A stretch of 64,000 nucleotides of DNA from Lentimicrobiaceae bacterium (lineage in GTDB: Bacteria > Bacteroidota > Bacteroidia > Bacteroidales > JAGNHN01), in the NCBI GenBank assembly GCA_018001695.1, contig JAGNHN010000005.1:35355-99354 (forward strand). Reading direction: 5' to 3'. How positions within the stretch are numbered: the stretch's first letter is position 1; each line of letters starts with the position of its first letter. This document shows, piece by piece, positions 52,228 to 60,388 of this stretch. A program made the position numbers and the translations under genes. The notes beneath the pieces are model-generated. The model was not told the origin of the DNA. It saw only the letters and a program-made list of their open reading frames with translations, and ran no database searches.

Positions 52228-54255
52228 ATGACTAGAAAACTGCGTATTGTCCCGGTATTGGCCCAAATGACATGGATATGGTACGTAGTGCTGATGCTTC
52301 TGCTCACCCAGACCTACGCACAGCAGAAACAGGATCCCATGCTCCTGAGTGTTGCCGGAGAAGAAGTTCCACTTTCTGAGTTTCTTCGCATCTACAACAA
52401 AAACAACATCAAAGGAGAACCTGCCAGCCTTCAGGCCCTGGAAGAATACCTGGAATTATACATTAATTTTAAACTAAAGGTCAGGGAAGCCCTTGATCTT
52501 AAGATGGATACAGTAAAATCGTTCCAGGAAGAACTTGCAGGATATCGTAAGCAGCTTGCTGAGCCGTATCTTACTGACCGTGAGGTGGATGAGTTCCTTG
52601 TCCAGGAGGCATGGGATCGCCTGCAGTATGATCTGAGAGCCAGTCATATCCTCCTACGTCTCCTTCCCGATGCGACCCCGCAGGATACGCTGATTGCATA
52701 CAACAAAGCATTGGAGCTAAGGAAACGGATACTAAAGGGAGAGGATTTTGGTGCATTGGCCATGGAAGCCTCCGAGGATCCCTCAGCAAGGGACAGGGAA
52801 GCTTCCCGCATGCATCCCTTCCTAAAAGGAAACAGGGGAGATCTGGGCTATTTCACAGCACTTGATATGGTCTATCCCTTTGAGACAGCGGCATACAACA
52901 CGCGGCCCGGTGATGTTTCCATGCCTGTTCGCACCGATTATGGCTATCACCTGATCAAAATCACTGATCGCCAGCCTGCCATGGGACGCGTTCGCGTGGC
53001 ACATATCTTTGCCCGCTTCCCGCAGGACCCCAGTGAAGGAGATAGCCTGGATGCCAGACGCAAGATTGATGAAGCCTACCAGAAAATCCTTGCGGGAGCA
53101 GCCTTCGATTCCATCGTTGAGCAGTATTCTGATGATAAAGGCTCAGCGAAAAAAGGAGGACAGTTGTCCTGGTTCGGCTCAAACCGTATGGTTCCGGAGT
53201 TCATTTCTGCCGTATCCCAATTGCGTGAGATAGACCAGATTTCTCCTCCTGTTAAAACAGATTATGGCTGGCATATCATCCGCATGCTCGAACGCCAGCC
53301 TGTTGGTACCTTCCAGGAAGAAGAGCCCGGCCTACGCAAAAGGATCATGAAGGATACCAGGGCAGAGAGAAGCAAAGCATCATTTGTCCAGAAAGTTAAG
53401 AAACAATACGGCTTTAAGGAATTTCCTCCAGCATTGGAACCTTATTTTACCCTGGTAACAGATAGCATCTTTTTCCGGAGCTGGGATCCCGCTGTGGCTT
53501 CGCATCTCAATGGTATCTTGTTCGTTTTGGGAGAATCCAATGTCACCCAGACCGATTTTACAAATTATCTGAATGAGACGCAGCGGAACCGGACAGCCAT
53601 GCCGCTGAAGCAGTATGTTAAAGAGATGTACGATGAGTTTGTCGTTGCGAAATGTACCGCCTATAAAGACTCCCGCCTGGAAAAGGAACATACCGATTTT
53701 CGCCTCCTGATGCAGGAATATCATGATGGGATCCTGCTTTTTGAATTGACTGACAACAAGGTATGGACCAAGGCCATCCGTGATACAGCCGGCCTGGAAT
53801 CCTATTATTCCCAGCATAAAAATGACTATATGTGGGGCGAACGCCTGGATGTTACAGTTTATAAATTCAGGGATCAGAAGCTGGAGAAATCCGTGCGTTC
53901 TGCTGCTGAGCGAGCATTGAAGAAAGGACAATCCTACGAAGTGGCCCTGGCCAAAATCCTCAAAAAATATCCTCAGGCAGTTACTGCAGATCGAAAGAAA
54001 TTCAGCAGGGGAGATGATGCCTGGATAGATGGTCTGCCGTGGCAGCCCGGACTCTCACCGACGAGAGACAACCAGGGTACCTTTGCCATTGCTGCTGTGC
54101 ATCAGTTTTTACCTCCGGAGCCCAAGAAGCTGGAAGAATGCCGTGGACTTGTAACCGCTGATTATCAGAATTTTCTGGAGAAGGAATGGATACGTGAACT
54201 CAGAAGCAGGTATTCTGTCAAAGTGAATAAGGATGTTCTCTCTCAAAGGCAGTAA
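52228..54255 (+). CDS. Periplasmic peptidylprolyl isomerase with two PpiC (parvulin) domains
   Basis: A 675-residue protein with an N-terminal export signal ending near 'TQTYAQ'. A SurA-like helical region follows, then two parvulin domains, one around 'LRASHILLRLLPDA...GDLGYFTALDM...TDYGYHLIKI' and one around 'VRVAHIFARFPQDP...GGQLSWFGSNRMVPEF...TDYGWHIIRM'. The C-terminal third is a helical/chaperone-like region without a known domain. It is a candidate outer-membrane protein chaperone and heads the operon with the SurA-like lipoprotein and SurA. Confidence 0.9.
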   Translation: MTRKLRIVPVLAQMTWIWYVVLMLLLTQTYAQQKQDPMLLSVAGEEVPLSEFLRIYNKNNIKGEPASLQALEEYLELYINFKLKVREALDLKMDTVKSFQEELAGYRKQLAEPYLTDREVDEFLVQEAWDRLQYDLRASHILLRLLPDATPQDTLIAYNKALELRKRILKGEDFGALAMEASEDPSARDREASRMHPFLKGNRGDLGYFTALDMVYPFETAAYNTRPGDVSMPVRTDYGYHLIKITDRQPAMGRVRVAHIFARFPQDPSEGDSLDARRKIDEAYQKILAGAAFDSIVEQYSDDKGSAKKGGQLSWFGSNRMVPEFISAVSQLREIDQISPPVKTDYGWHIIRMLERQPVGTFQEEEPGLRKRIMKDTRAERSKASFVQKVKKQYGFKEFPPALEPYFTLVTDSIFFRSWDPAVASHLNGILFVLGESNVTQTDFTNYLNETQRNRTAMPLKQYVKEMYDEFVVAKCTAYKDSRLEKEHTDFRLLMQEYHDGILLFELTDNKVWTKAIRDTAGLESYYSQHKNDYMWGERLDVTVYKFRDQKLEKSVRSAAERALKKGQSYEVALAKILKKYPQAVTADRKKFSRGDDAWIDGLPWQPGLSPTRDNQGTFAIAAVHQFLPPEPKKLEECRGLVTADYQNFLEKEWIRELRSRYSVKVNKDVLSQRQ

Positions 54256-54259
54256 TTTC

Positions 54260-55105
54260 ATGCCAAGACCCATCCTATTAATAGTTATCCTGCTGGCAGG
54301 ACTGGGCGCCTGCACCGACAGGGAGGCAGGTGGCGATATACCGGTGGCCAGGGTGGGAGAAGCCGTTTTATATCAGTCGGAACTGGCGGGTGTTGTGCCG
54401 GCTGGCTTCCAGGCAGAAGACAGCCTCAGGATGACCCAGGATTACATTGAAACATGGATCAGACAGCAGGTAATTCTTCAGGTTGCAGAGAAAGATATGG
54501 GGCTGAAGGCTAAAGACTTCAAGCAGCAATTGGAAGATTACAAACGCTCACTAATCCTGTTTAAGTTTGAGTCTGAAATTGTTGCGCAACGTCTTGATAC
54601 TATTGTTTCTGAGGATGAAATCGTGAAGTATTACGAAGAGTATCAGCGCAATTTTGAGCTGAAAGAGAATATTGTCAAGGTACGATACGTGAAGGCAACA
54701 CCAGGTACTCCGGATCTGAACAAGCTGAGAAAACTCATTCGACTGGATGAGCCGGCGGCACTGGAAGAATTGGAGGAGTATTGCCTGGCCTATGCAGTGA
54801 ACTACTTCCTGGATGATCAGACCTGGTTGTATTTCAATGACCTGTTAAAGGAAATACCCATTCAGACATACAACCAGGAAGCTTACCTTCAGAATAATAC
54901 CTATATCGAATTGAATGCCGATCCCTATATCTACTTCGTTCGTTTTATGGATTTCAGGATCAGGGAAAGTATCTCTCCACTAAGCTTTGAAAGAGAAAAT
55001 ATCAGGAGTATTTTGTTGAACAGAAGAAAGATAAGCCTGATCCGTGAAGTGCAGGATGAACTGATGAAGCAGGCCAGGGAGAGTGGAAAGGTACAGGTCT
55101 ATTAA
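54260..55105 (+). CDS. SurA-N-like lipoprotein without a parvulin domain
   Basis: A protein of about 281 residues that begins with a lipoprotein signal ('LLIVILLAGLGAC', lipidated Cys at about residue 17). The rest is mostly helical with 'VARVGEAVLYQSELAG' near the start, the pattern with which SurA/PpiC chaperones begin, and 'IVSEDEIVKYYEEYQRNFELKENIVKVRYV' later. No parvulin domain is visible. It starts 4 bases after the previous gene and precedes surA; a chaperone or co-chaperone role is inferred from context. Confidence 0.72.
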   Translation: MPRPILLIVILLAGLGACTDREAGGDIPVARVGEAVLYQSELAGVVPAGFQAEDSLRMTQDYIETWIRQQVILQVAEKDMGLKAKDFKQQLEDYKRSLILFKFESEIVAQRLDTIVSEDEIVKYYEEYQRNFELKENIVKVRYVKATPGTPDLNKLRKLIRLDEPAALEELEEYCLAYAVNYFLDDQTWLYFNDLLKEIPIQTYNQEAYLQNNTYIELNADPYIYFVRFMDFRIRESISPLSFERENIRSILLNRRKISLIREVQDELMKQARESGKVQVY

Positions 55106-55162
55106 TCCTGAAGCAAAGGCAATAATTATGCACAGGGCCAGTTTATGATCGATGGTGGTAAA

Positions 55163-56521
55163 ATGAAGCAACGCATGCAAAGAATCCTTTTCCTGTTAGG
55201 AATGCTCGGATTCCTGACCCTGTTACCGCTACAGGCCCAGGAAAAGACCATAGATGAAGTGGTAGCCGTGGTAGGTGATAAGATGATCCTGCTTTCAGAT
55301 ATCGAGAATCAATATTTGCAGCAGCGATTGCAGGGAGGGATCCAGGGAGCACACGCCATAAGGTGTGAGATCCTGGAGAACCTGCTGTTTCAGAAATTGC
55401 TGATAGATCAGGCGGTTCTCGACAGTGTGGAGGTATCAGACAGCCATGTAGATGCCGAGATGGACCGCAAGCTGCGTTATTTCATTGCGCAGATTGGCTC
55501 CAGGGAAAAGCTGGAAGCATATTACAAAAAGTCCATCCCGGAGATCAAGGAAGAATTCAGGGAGCTCATCCGCGACCAGATGATCGTGGAGACCATGCAA
55601 TCCAATATTACCAAGGATATCAAGATCACCCCATCGGAGGTCAAGGCTTATTTCAGGAGAATTCCTCAGGACAGCCTGCCACTGATCAATGCCGAGGTGG
55701 AGATTGGGCATATCGTAAAGCAGCCTCCCATAAGTCCCGAAGAAAAGCTTAGGGTAAGGCAGCAGCTTCTTGACCTGAAGGAACGTATCCTGAAAGGAGA
55801 GCGTTTTGCCGCCCTGGCTGCCCTGTACTCGGAAGACCCGGGTTCCGCATCGAAGGGCGGCGACATCGGGTTTTACAGCCGTGGCGAACTCTTCCCGCCT
55901 TATGAAGCAGCCGCATTTGCCCTGAAGGAAGGGGAGATATCCGATGTGGTGGAGAGTGAAGCAGGTTACCACATTATACAATTGGTTGCACGCAGGGGAG
56001 AGATGATCCAGACCCGCCATATCCTGATCGTTCCCAAAGTAAATCCGGAAGACCTGGCCAAAGCGAGGCAGGACCTCGATAACGTGCTGGCACTGATACG
56101 TATGGACTCACTTACATTTGAGAAAGCTGCCAGCCTGCACTCCGATGACCCTTCAAAAAACAGCGGAGGTATGTTGATTAATCCACTCACCGGTACTGCC
56201 AGGTTTGAAATGAACCAGCTTGATCCTTCCTTGTTCTTTATTATTGATAAGATGGAAGCCGGACAGATTTCAGACCCGGTTCTCATGAAGACAGAAAAGG
56301 GAGGACAGGCTTATCGCATTGTTTTACTGAAGGTTCGCACAACACCGCATCGTGCCAATCTGACGGAGGATTATGTTAAAATACAGGACTGGGCCCTGCA
56401 GGATAAGCAAACCAGGGCGCTGCAAAGCTGGATGGACAAGAAGATGGCCTCTACTTTCATTCATATTAATGAAAGGTATATGGATTGCGGATTCAGGTTT
56501 ACATGGACCGGAAAATATTGA
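55163..56521 (+). CDS. surA: SurA-type periplasmic chaperone/peptidylprolyl isomerase
   Basis: A protein of about 452 residues with a signal peptide ending near 'LLPLQAQ'. It opens 'IDEVVAVVGDKMILLSDIENQYLQQRLQGG', the standard SurA N-domain, and has parvulin domains at 'AEVEIGHIVKQPPISPEEKLRVR...GGDIGFYSRGELFPPYEAAAFAL...EAGYHIIQLVAR' and 'IQTRHILIVPKVNPEDLAKARQDL'. SurA escorts outer-membrane proteins to the Bam complex, which would serve the SusC-type barrels here. An ATG at 55145 would add 6 residues. Confidence 0.92.
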   Translation: MKQRMQRILFLLGMLGFLTLLPLQAQEKTIDEVVAVVGDKMILLSDIENQYLQQRLQGGIQGAHAIRCEILENLLFQKLLIDQAVLDSVEVSDSHVDAEMDRKLRYFIAQIGSREKLEAYYKKSIPEIKEEFRELIRDQMIVETMQSNITKDIKITPSEVKAYFRRIPQDSLPLINAEVEIGHIVKQPPISPEEKLRVRQQLLDLKERILKGERFAALAALYSEDPGSASKGGDIGFYSRGELFPPYEAAAFALKEGEISDVVESEAGYHIIQLVARRGEMIQTRHILIVPKVNPEDLAKARQDLDNVLALIRMDSLTFEKAASLHSDDPSKNSGGMLINPLTGTARFEMNQLDPSLFFIIDKMEAGQISDPVLMKTEKGGQAYRIVLLKVRTTPHRANLTEDYVKIQDWALQDKQTRALQSWMDKKMASTFIHINERYMDCGFRFTWTGKY

Positions 56522-56552
56522 TAGAGGCCTGGAGGGATAATTTAAATCATGC

Positions 56553-57521
56553 ATGATGAATTTTACCGATGATAAACAGGCGCTCGACGCCTTTGTAGAA
56601 AAATACCGTCAATTAAGGGCTGAGATCGCCAAGGTGATCGTAGGACAGGATGAAACGGTGAAGCATGTGCTGATCGCTGTTTTCAGCGGGGGACATGGTT
56701 TGCTTGTCGGAGTGCCTGGATTGGCTAAGACATTGCTGGTGAATACGGTATCCCAGGTATTGGGGTTAAGTTATTCGCGCATACAGTTCACACCTGACCT
56801 CATGCCTTCCGACATTATCGGGACAGAGATTTTGGATGAAAACCGCCGTTTTCGCTTTGTGAAAGGCCCGGTTTTTGCCAATATTATCCTGGCAGATGAA
56901 ATAAACCGTACCCCACCCAAGACACAGAGCGCCTTGCTGGAAGCGATGCAGGAAAAGGCAGTGACGGTGGCGGGCATACAGCATCGCCTGGATCTGCCTT
57001 TCTTTGTTCTGGCCACTCAAAATCCGATAGAGCAGGAGGGGACCTATCCTTTGCCTGAAGCCCAGCTCGACCGCTTTATGTTCAATATCTGGCTGGATTA
57101 TCCTGCTTTTGAAGAAGAGGTGGAAGTAGTCAGGAGTACAACCGGCGGGACGACTGCGCATCCACAGGTGGTGCTGAATGCAGAGGAGATATTGTATTTT
57201 CAACAATTGATCCGCCGTATCCCTGTGACAGACAATGTGTTTCGTTATGCTGTCAAACTGGCTACCAAGACGCGCCCCGGGACACCCGATGGGCATGCCT
57301 GGTCCAGGGAATACCTCACCTGGGGAGCGGGTCCACGTGCCTCGCAGTATCTTGTGCTTGGCGCCAAGTGTCATGCTGCCATCCAGGGCAAATATGCTCC
57401 GGATATCGAAGATGTACAGGCCATTGCCCCCATCATTCTCCGGCATCGCATCGTCAGGAACTATAAGGCTGAAGCCGAAGGTATCGGTGTCGATCAGATC
57501 ATTGCCGAATTCCTGAAATAA
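56553..57521 (+). CDS. MoxR family AAA+ ATPase
   Basis: A 322-residue MoxR-type ATPase. It has 'VIVGQDETVKHVLIAVFSGGHGLLVGVPGLAKT' (Walker A form GVPGLAKT), Walker B 'IILADEINRTPPKTQSALLEAMQE', and 'LATQNPIEQEGTYPLPEAQLDRF' sensor motifs. MoxR proteins are chaperone-like ATPases that usually act with VWA-domain proteins; the partner genes would lie beyond the convergent symporter gene and are not seen. It is 31 bases after surA and ends 1 base from the convergent symporter stop. Confidence 0.94.
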   Translation: MMNFTDDKQALDAFVEKYRQLRAEIAKVIVGQDETVKHVLIAVFSGGHGLLVGVPGLAKTLLVNTVSQVLGLSYSRIQFTPDLMPSDIIGTEILDENRRFRFVKGPVFANIILADEINRTPPKTQSALLEAMQEKAVTVAGIQHRLDLPFFVLATQNPIEQEGTYPLPEAQLDRFMFNIWLDYPAFEEEVEVVRSTTGGTTAHPQVVLNAEEILYFQQLIRRIPVTDNVFRYAVKLATKTRPGTPDGHAWSREYLTWGAGPRASQYLVLGAKCHAAIQGKYAPDIEDVQAIAPIILRHRIVRNYKAEAEGIGVDQIIAEFLK

Positions 57522-57522
57522 A

Positions 57523-59451
57523 TCATTCGGTCAGCTTTTCCCAGCCAATGCGCGACGTATTGTAATAGACAGTAGCTGCGGCTGCTGCCATGCCTATACC
57601 GTAAAGGCTGGCACTCAGGTAATGCCCAAAGATCAGCTCTCCGGTTCCGAAGAGTGCAAACATCACCATGAATACTGCGGCAAACCAACTGATGGTAAGC
57701 CGGCCCAGTCCTTTGTCCACCTTCACTTCAGGCGCCAGCGTTTTCAGGGGTTTCCAGCCGGGGCCTCCGGGTCTGACACGTTTGTAGAAGGATACCAGCT
57801 TTTCGTTGTCCGTGGGGCGGGTAAGGAAGGTGACGATGACCCATACAGCGGTGGACCAGGCCACAATGATTAGCAGGCTGGTCTCATACTTCAGTCCATA
57901 ATGATAATGCAGTATGGGGTATATGAGATAGGGTGCCAGCATGGCCGCTATCTCTGACCAGGCATTGATGCGCCACCAGTACCATCTGAGTATCAATACC
58001 GTTCCAATGCCCCCGCTGCATGCCAGGATGAACTTCCAGGCATCACTGATCTTTCCCAGGCGGGAGGTGACAAAGAGCGAAAGGATCAGCAGTAAGACCA
58101 TGGTGATGCGGGATACACTGACGTAGTATTTTTCTGAAGCCCCGGGTTTGATGTATGGCCTGAACAGGTCGTTGACGATATAGGAGGTGCCCCAGACGGT
58201 CTGAGAGGCGATGGTCGACATATACGCAGCCAGGAATGCAGCCAGCAGCAAGCCCATCAGTCCAGACGGCATCAGGTCACGGATGACCATGACGAAAGTG
58301 GCCCCTTTGTCGGTGGCATCGGGGTACATGACCAGGCCTGCCAGGGCGACGATGATCCAGGGCCAGGGCCTGACAGCAATATGGGCGATCTGAAACCACA
58401 GTGTTGCCAGCAGGGAATGACGCTCATCTTTGGCGGACATGATGCGTTGGGCAACATAGCCACCACCTCCGGGTTCCGCGCCGGGATACCAGCTGGCCCA
58501 CCATTGCACGCCCAGGTAGGCCACAAACGCGAGGACACTCAACTGCAACACCCCGCCGGGATGATCGGCGCCACCTACCTGGGGGTAATAGCTGAATACC
58601 CAGTCCGGGAGTTTCTCCTCTAACCCGGCCACACCGCCTACTTCAGGACTGCGCAGGGCGAAAATGGCAAGGGCGATGCACCCGGCCATGGCCATGAGGA
58701 ACTGGAATGAGTCGGTCAGCGAGATACCCCATAAGCCCGAGAGCGCCGCATACAAAGCCACAAACATCATGATCAGACCTACCAGCAGGAGGTGGGAACT
58801 CATCACAAAGGGACCCAGATGGACAGCTTCCATGCCCAGGAAAAGGAAATCCGGCCAGCTCACCACAAAGGGACCTAGATGGACAGCTTCCATGCCCAGG
58901 AAAAGGAAATCCGGCCAGCTCACCACAAAGGGACCTAGATGGACAGCTTCCATGCCCAGGAAAAGGAAATCCGGGAAGATCACCTTCAGGATCTTTTCCA
59001 TGGCCAGGTTGACCCAGGCGATGACCACGATATTCATCACAACCCCGATGTATATGGCCCGAAAGCCCCGCAGGAATGCGGCAGGCTTACCTGAATACCG
59101 GATTTCGACGAACTCACAGTCCGTCAAAATGCCGGCACGTCTCCATAATCTGGCAAAGAAAAACACCGTGAGCATGCCTCCGAAAACCATATTCCACCAG
59201 AGCCAGTTGCCGGCAATGCCATGATCGGCAACCAGTTCCGTTACCGCCAGGGGTGTATCGGCTGCGAATGTTGTAGCGACCATACTGGTGCCCGCAATAT
59301 ACCAGGGCAGGTTGCGTCCGGATAAGAAAAAGTCTCCTGTACTCCGGCTGGCTCTTCTGGCCATCAGGATTCCGATTCCAAGGCTGATGACCAGATAGAC
59401 GATGATGATCAGCCAGTCGAGGGTGGTGAGAAATAGGCTTAGAGGTATCAT
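57523..59451 (-). CDS. Sodium:solute symporter family transporter with internal triplication
   Basis: A 642-residue SSS-family transporter with more than a dozen hydrophobic helices. It opens 'WLIIIVYLVISLGIGILMARRASRSTGDFFLSGRNLPWYIAGTSMVATTFAADTPL', the family's characteristic N-terminus, and has 'QTVWGTSYIVNDLFRPYI' later. The substrate cannot be read from the sequence. About residues 155-220 carry three consecutive copies of a 20-residue unit, 'PDFLFLGMEAVHLGPFVVSW', encoded by three nearly identical 60-bp DNA repeats. The triplicate adds about 40 residues to the fold. It is convergent with moxR. Confidence 0.9.
   Translation of the reverse strand: MIPLSLFLTTLDWLIIIVYLVISLGIGILMARRASRSTGDFFLSGRNLPWYIAGTSMVATTFAADTPLAVTELVADHGIAGNWLWWNMVFGGMLTVFFFARLWRRAGILTDCEFVEIRYSGKPAAFLRGFRAIYIGVVMNIVVIAWVNLAMEKILKVIFPDFLFLGMEAVHLGPFVVSWPDFLFLGMEAVHLGPFVVSWPDFLFLGMEAVHLGPFVMSSHLLLVGLIMMFVALYAALSGLWGISLTDSFQFLMAMAGCIALAIFALRSPEVGGVAGLEEKLPDWVFSYYPQVGGADHPGGVLQLSVLAFVAYLGVQWWASWYPGAEPGGGGYVAQRIMSAKDERHSLLATLWFQIAHIAVRPWPWIIVALAGLVMYPDATDKGATFVMVIRDLMPSGLMGLLLAAFLAAYMSTIASQTVWGTSYIVNDLFRPYIKPGASEKYYVSVSRITMVLLLILSLFVTSRLGKISDAWKFILACSGGIGTVLILRWYWWRINAWSEIAAMLAPYLIYPILHYHYGLKYETSLLIIVAWSTAVWVIVTFLTRPTDNEKLVSFYKRVRPGGPGWKPLKTLAPEVKVDKGLGRLTISWFAAVFMVMFALFGTGELIFGHYLSASLYGIGMAAAAATVYYNTSRIGWEKLTE
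58801..58980. repeat. Three tandem 60-bp in-frame repeats in the symporter gene
   Basis: Units at 58801-58860, 58861-58920 and 58921-58980 are near-identical. Units 1 and 2 differ at two positions (58803 and 58816 against their counterparts), and unit 3 differs from unit 2 only in the last few bases. They are exactly 60 bp, so the reading frame is kept. Confidence 0.97.
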
Positions 59452-59662
59452 GCAGAGAAGGAGGTCTGGTTAGACAAAAATAGGATTTTCAGGATTCCAG
59501 CGGCAATAGAGTTTTGCAGAATGCGTGCTTCCTCTCCTGCCTGAGAATTCCTTTCGCTACTGACCAGATGCCATTAGCTGGAGGATTAGGTATAATGAAT
59601 AGTCTGGGATTGGGTAATCAACATTACCACGGCACCTTGATTAAGAAATTCTAATGAATTAT

Positions 59663-59675
59663 ACCTGAACGGGGT
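59663..59675 (+). promoter_or_regulatory. Degenerate operator palindrome, site 1
   Basis: The sequence ACCTGAACGGGGT has the shape of the stronger sites further downstream and lies in an AATTA...TAATT palindrome. The core is one base longer than in the other sites, so this copy is weak. Confidence 0.35.
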
Positions 59676-59703
59676 TAATTATCAATGTTGTTATTGATAT
59701 TAT

Positions 59704-59715
59704 ACCCGATAGGGT
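59704..59715 (+). promoter_or_regulatory. Operator palindrome, site 2 (ACCC-N4-GGGT)
   Basis: ACCCGATAGGGT is an inverted repeat of ACCC/GGGT around a 4-base centre. It is followed by two more copies of the same form, which suggests a repressor-binding array for the HipB-like product. Confidence 0.65.
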
Positions 59716-59742
59716 GTTATCTTTGATTTTATGAATTTATAC

Positions 59743-59754
59743 ACCCGAAAGGGT
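59743..59754 (+). promoter_or_regulatory. Operator palindrome, site 3 (ACCC-N4-GGGT)
   Basis: ACCCGAAAGGGT is an exact ACCC/GGGT palindrome 39 bases (start to start) after site 2. Confidence 0.68.
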
Positions 59755-59774
59755 ACAAATACGAAAATATTCAC

Positions 59775-59782
59775 TATATTTG
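59775..59782 (+). promoter_or_regulatory. Promoter -7 box for the hipB-hipS-hipT operon
   Basis: TATATTTG matches TAnnTTTG and lies between operator sites 3 and 4, 18 bases before the hipB ATG. The start of transcription would fall inside operator site 4. Confidence 0.55.
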
Positions 59783-59783
59783 C

Positions 59784-59795
59784 ACCCAAAAGGGT
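59784..59795 (+). promoter_or_regulatory. Operator palindrome, site 4 (ACCC-N4-GGGT), overlapping the transcription start
   Basis: ACCCAAAAGGGT begins 2 bases after the -7 box and ends 5 bases before the hipB ATG. Binding here would block transcription. Sites 3 and 4 are 41 bases apart. Confidence 0.68.
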
Positions 59796-59800
59796 ATAAA

Positions 59801-60010
59801 ATGAACCTGGCAGACTTTGTAAAAGGCAAACGAAAATCGGTGAAACTCACCCAGCCTGAACTGGCCGAGAAAGCAGGTGTAGGCCTGCGTTTCATCCGTG
59901 AACTGGAACAGGGAAAGGAGACCTTGCGATTGGATAAGGTAAACCAGGTGCTGCAATTATTCGGCTACGAGGTAGGTGCCATACGCGCAACCACCCACAC
60001 AGATTCCTGA
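59801..60010 (+). CDS. hipB: HipB-like antitoxin and transcriptional repressor (XRE helix-turn-helix)
   Basis: A 69-residue Cro/C1-type protein with the helix-turn-helix 'LTQPELAEKAGVGLRFIRELEQG' at about residues 16-38 and 'LRLDKVNQVLQLFGYEVGA' after it, the pattern of small HipB antitoxins. The ATG at 59801 is preferred; an earlier in-frame TTG at 59780 overlaps the promoter and operator. In HipBST systems HipB binds DNA and augments toxin neutralisation. The upstream palindromes suggest autoregulation. The hipS gene follows 45 bases later. Confidence 0.85.
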   Translation: MNLADFVKGKRKSVKLTQPELAEKAGVGLRFIRELEQGKETLRLDKVNQVLQLFGYEVGAIRATTHTDS

Positions 60011-60055
60011 TGAGATGAGTCCAGATCTTCGGGTAACAAATAAAAGATGTAAGCA

Positions 60056-60388
60056 TTGCGTAAAGCCGCCATTAAAGTAGAAGACCAGATAGCCGGATGG
60101 CTCACCCAGGATGAGCACGGGTATCATTTTGTTTACAACCAGGCGTACGTAGCACAACCCGCTGCCCGTCCAGTAAGTTTAACCTTGCCGCTACGTGAAA
60201 CCTCATATACTTCAAAAGTGCTCTTCCCTTTTTTTGATGGACTGATACCTGAAGGATGGTTGCTGGACATAGCTGAAAGAAACTGGAAGCTAAATTCCAG
60301 AGATCGGATGGGATTATTGCTGGCCTGTTGTAAAGACTGCATAGGTGCGGTAAGTGTGGAGGAAGTAAAAGCGGAGGATACACCATGA
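60056..60388 (+). CDS. hipS: HipS-like protein (HipA N-terminal subdomain as a separate antitoxin), TTG start
   Basis: A 110-residue protein that corresponds to the N-subdomain-1 of HipA: 'IAGWLTQDEHGYHFVYNQAYVAQP', 'VSLTLPLRETSY', 'LFPFFDGLIPEGWLLDIA' and 'DRMGLLLACCKDCIGAVSV'. In full-length HipA this region is fused to the kinase. An in-frame stop lies 3 bases upstream and no ATG precedes the conserved N-terminus ('RKAAIKV'), so translation begins at TTG 60056. It overlaps hipT by 4 bases (ATGA). In HipBST systems HipS is the protein that neutralises the kinase. Confidence 0.82.
   Translation: MRKAAIKVEDQIAGWLTQDEHGYHFVYNQAYVAQPAARPVSLTLPLRETSYTSKVLFPFFDGLIPEGWLLDIAERNWKLNSRDRMGLLLACCKDCIGAVSVEEVKAEDTP

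Larger units (their letters stand above)
59452..59800 (+). other. Regulatory region upstream of the HipBST-like operon
   Basis: This 350-base gap holds no gene. Its first half (to about 59620) shows nothing recognisable. The second half holds a set of palindromic operators and a promoter directly before hipB, listed separately. Confidence 0.6.

Noticed and set aside
58664..59224. 186-codon open frame with three copies of a repeated peptide, opposite the symporter gene
   Set aside because: The repeated peptide is only the antisense reading of the 60-bp tandem repeats in the symporter gene. The sense protein has clear transporter features.
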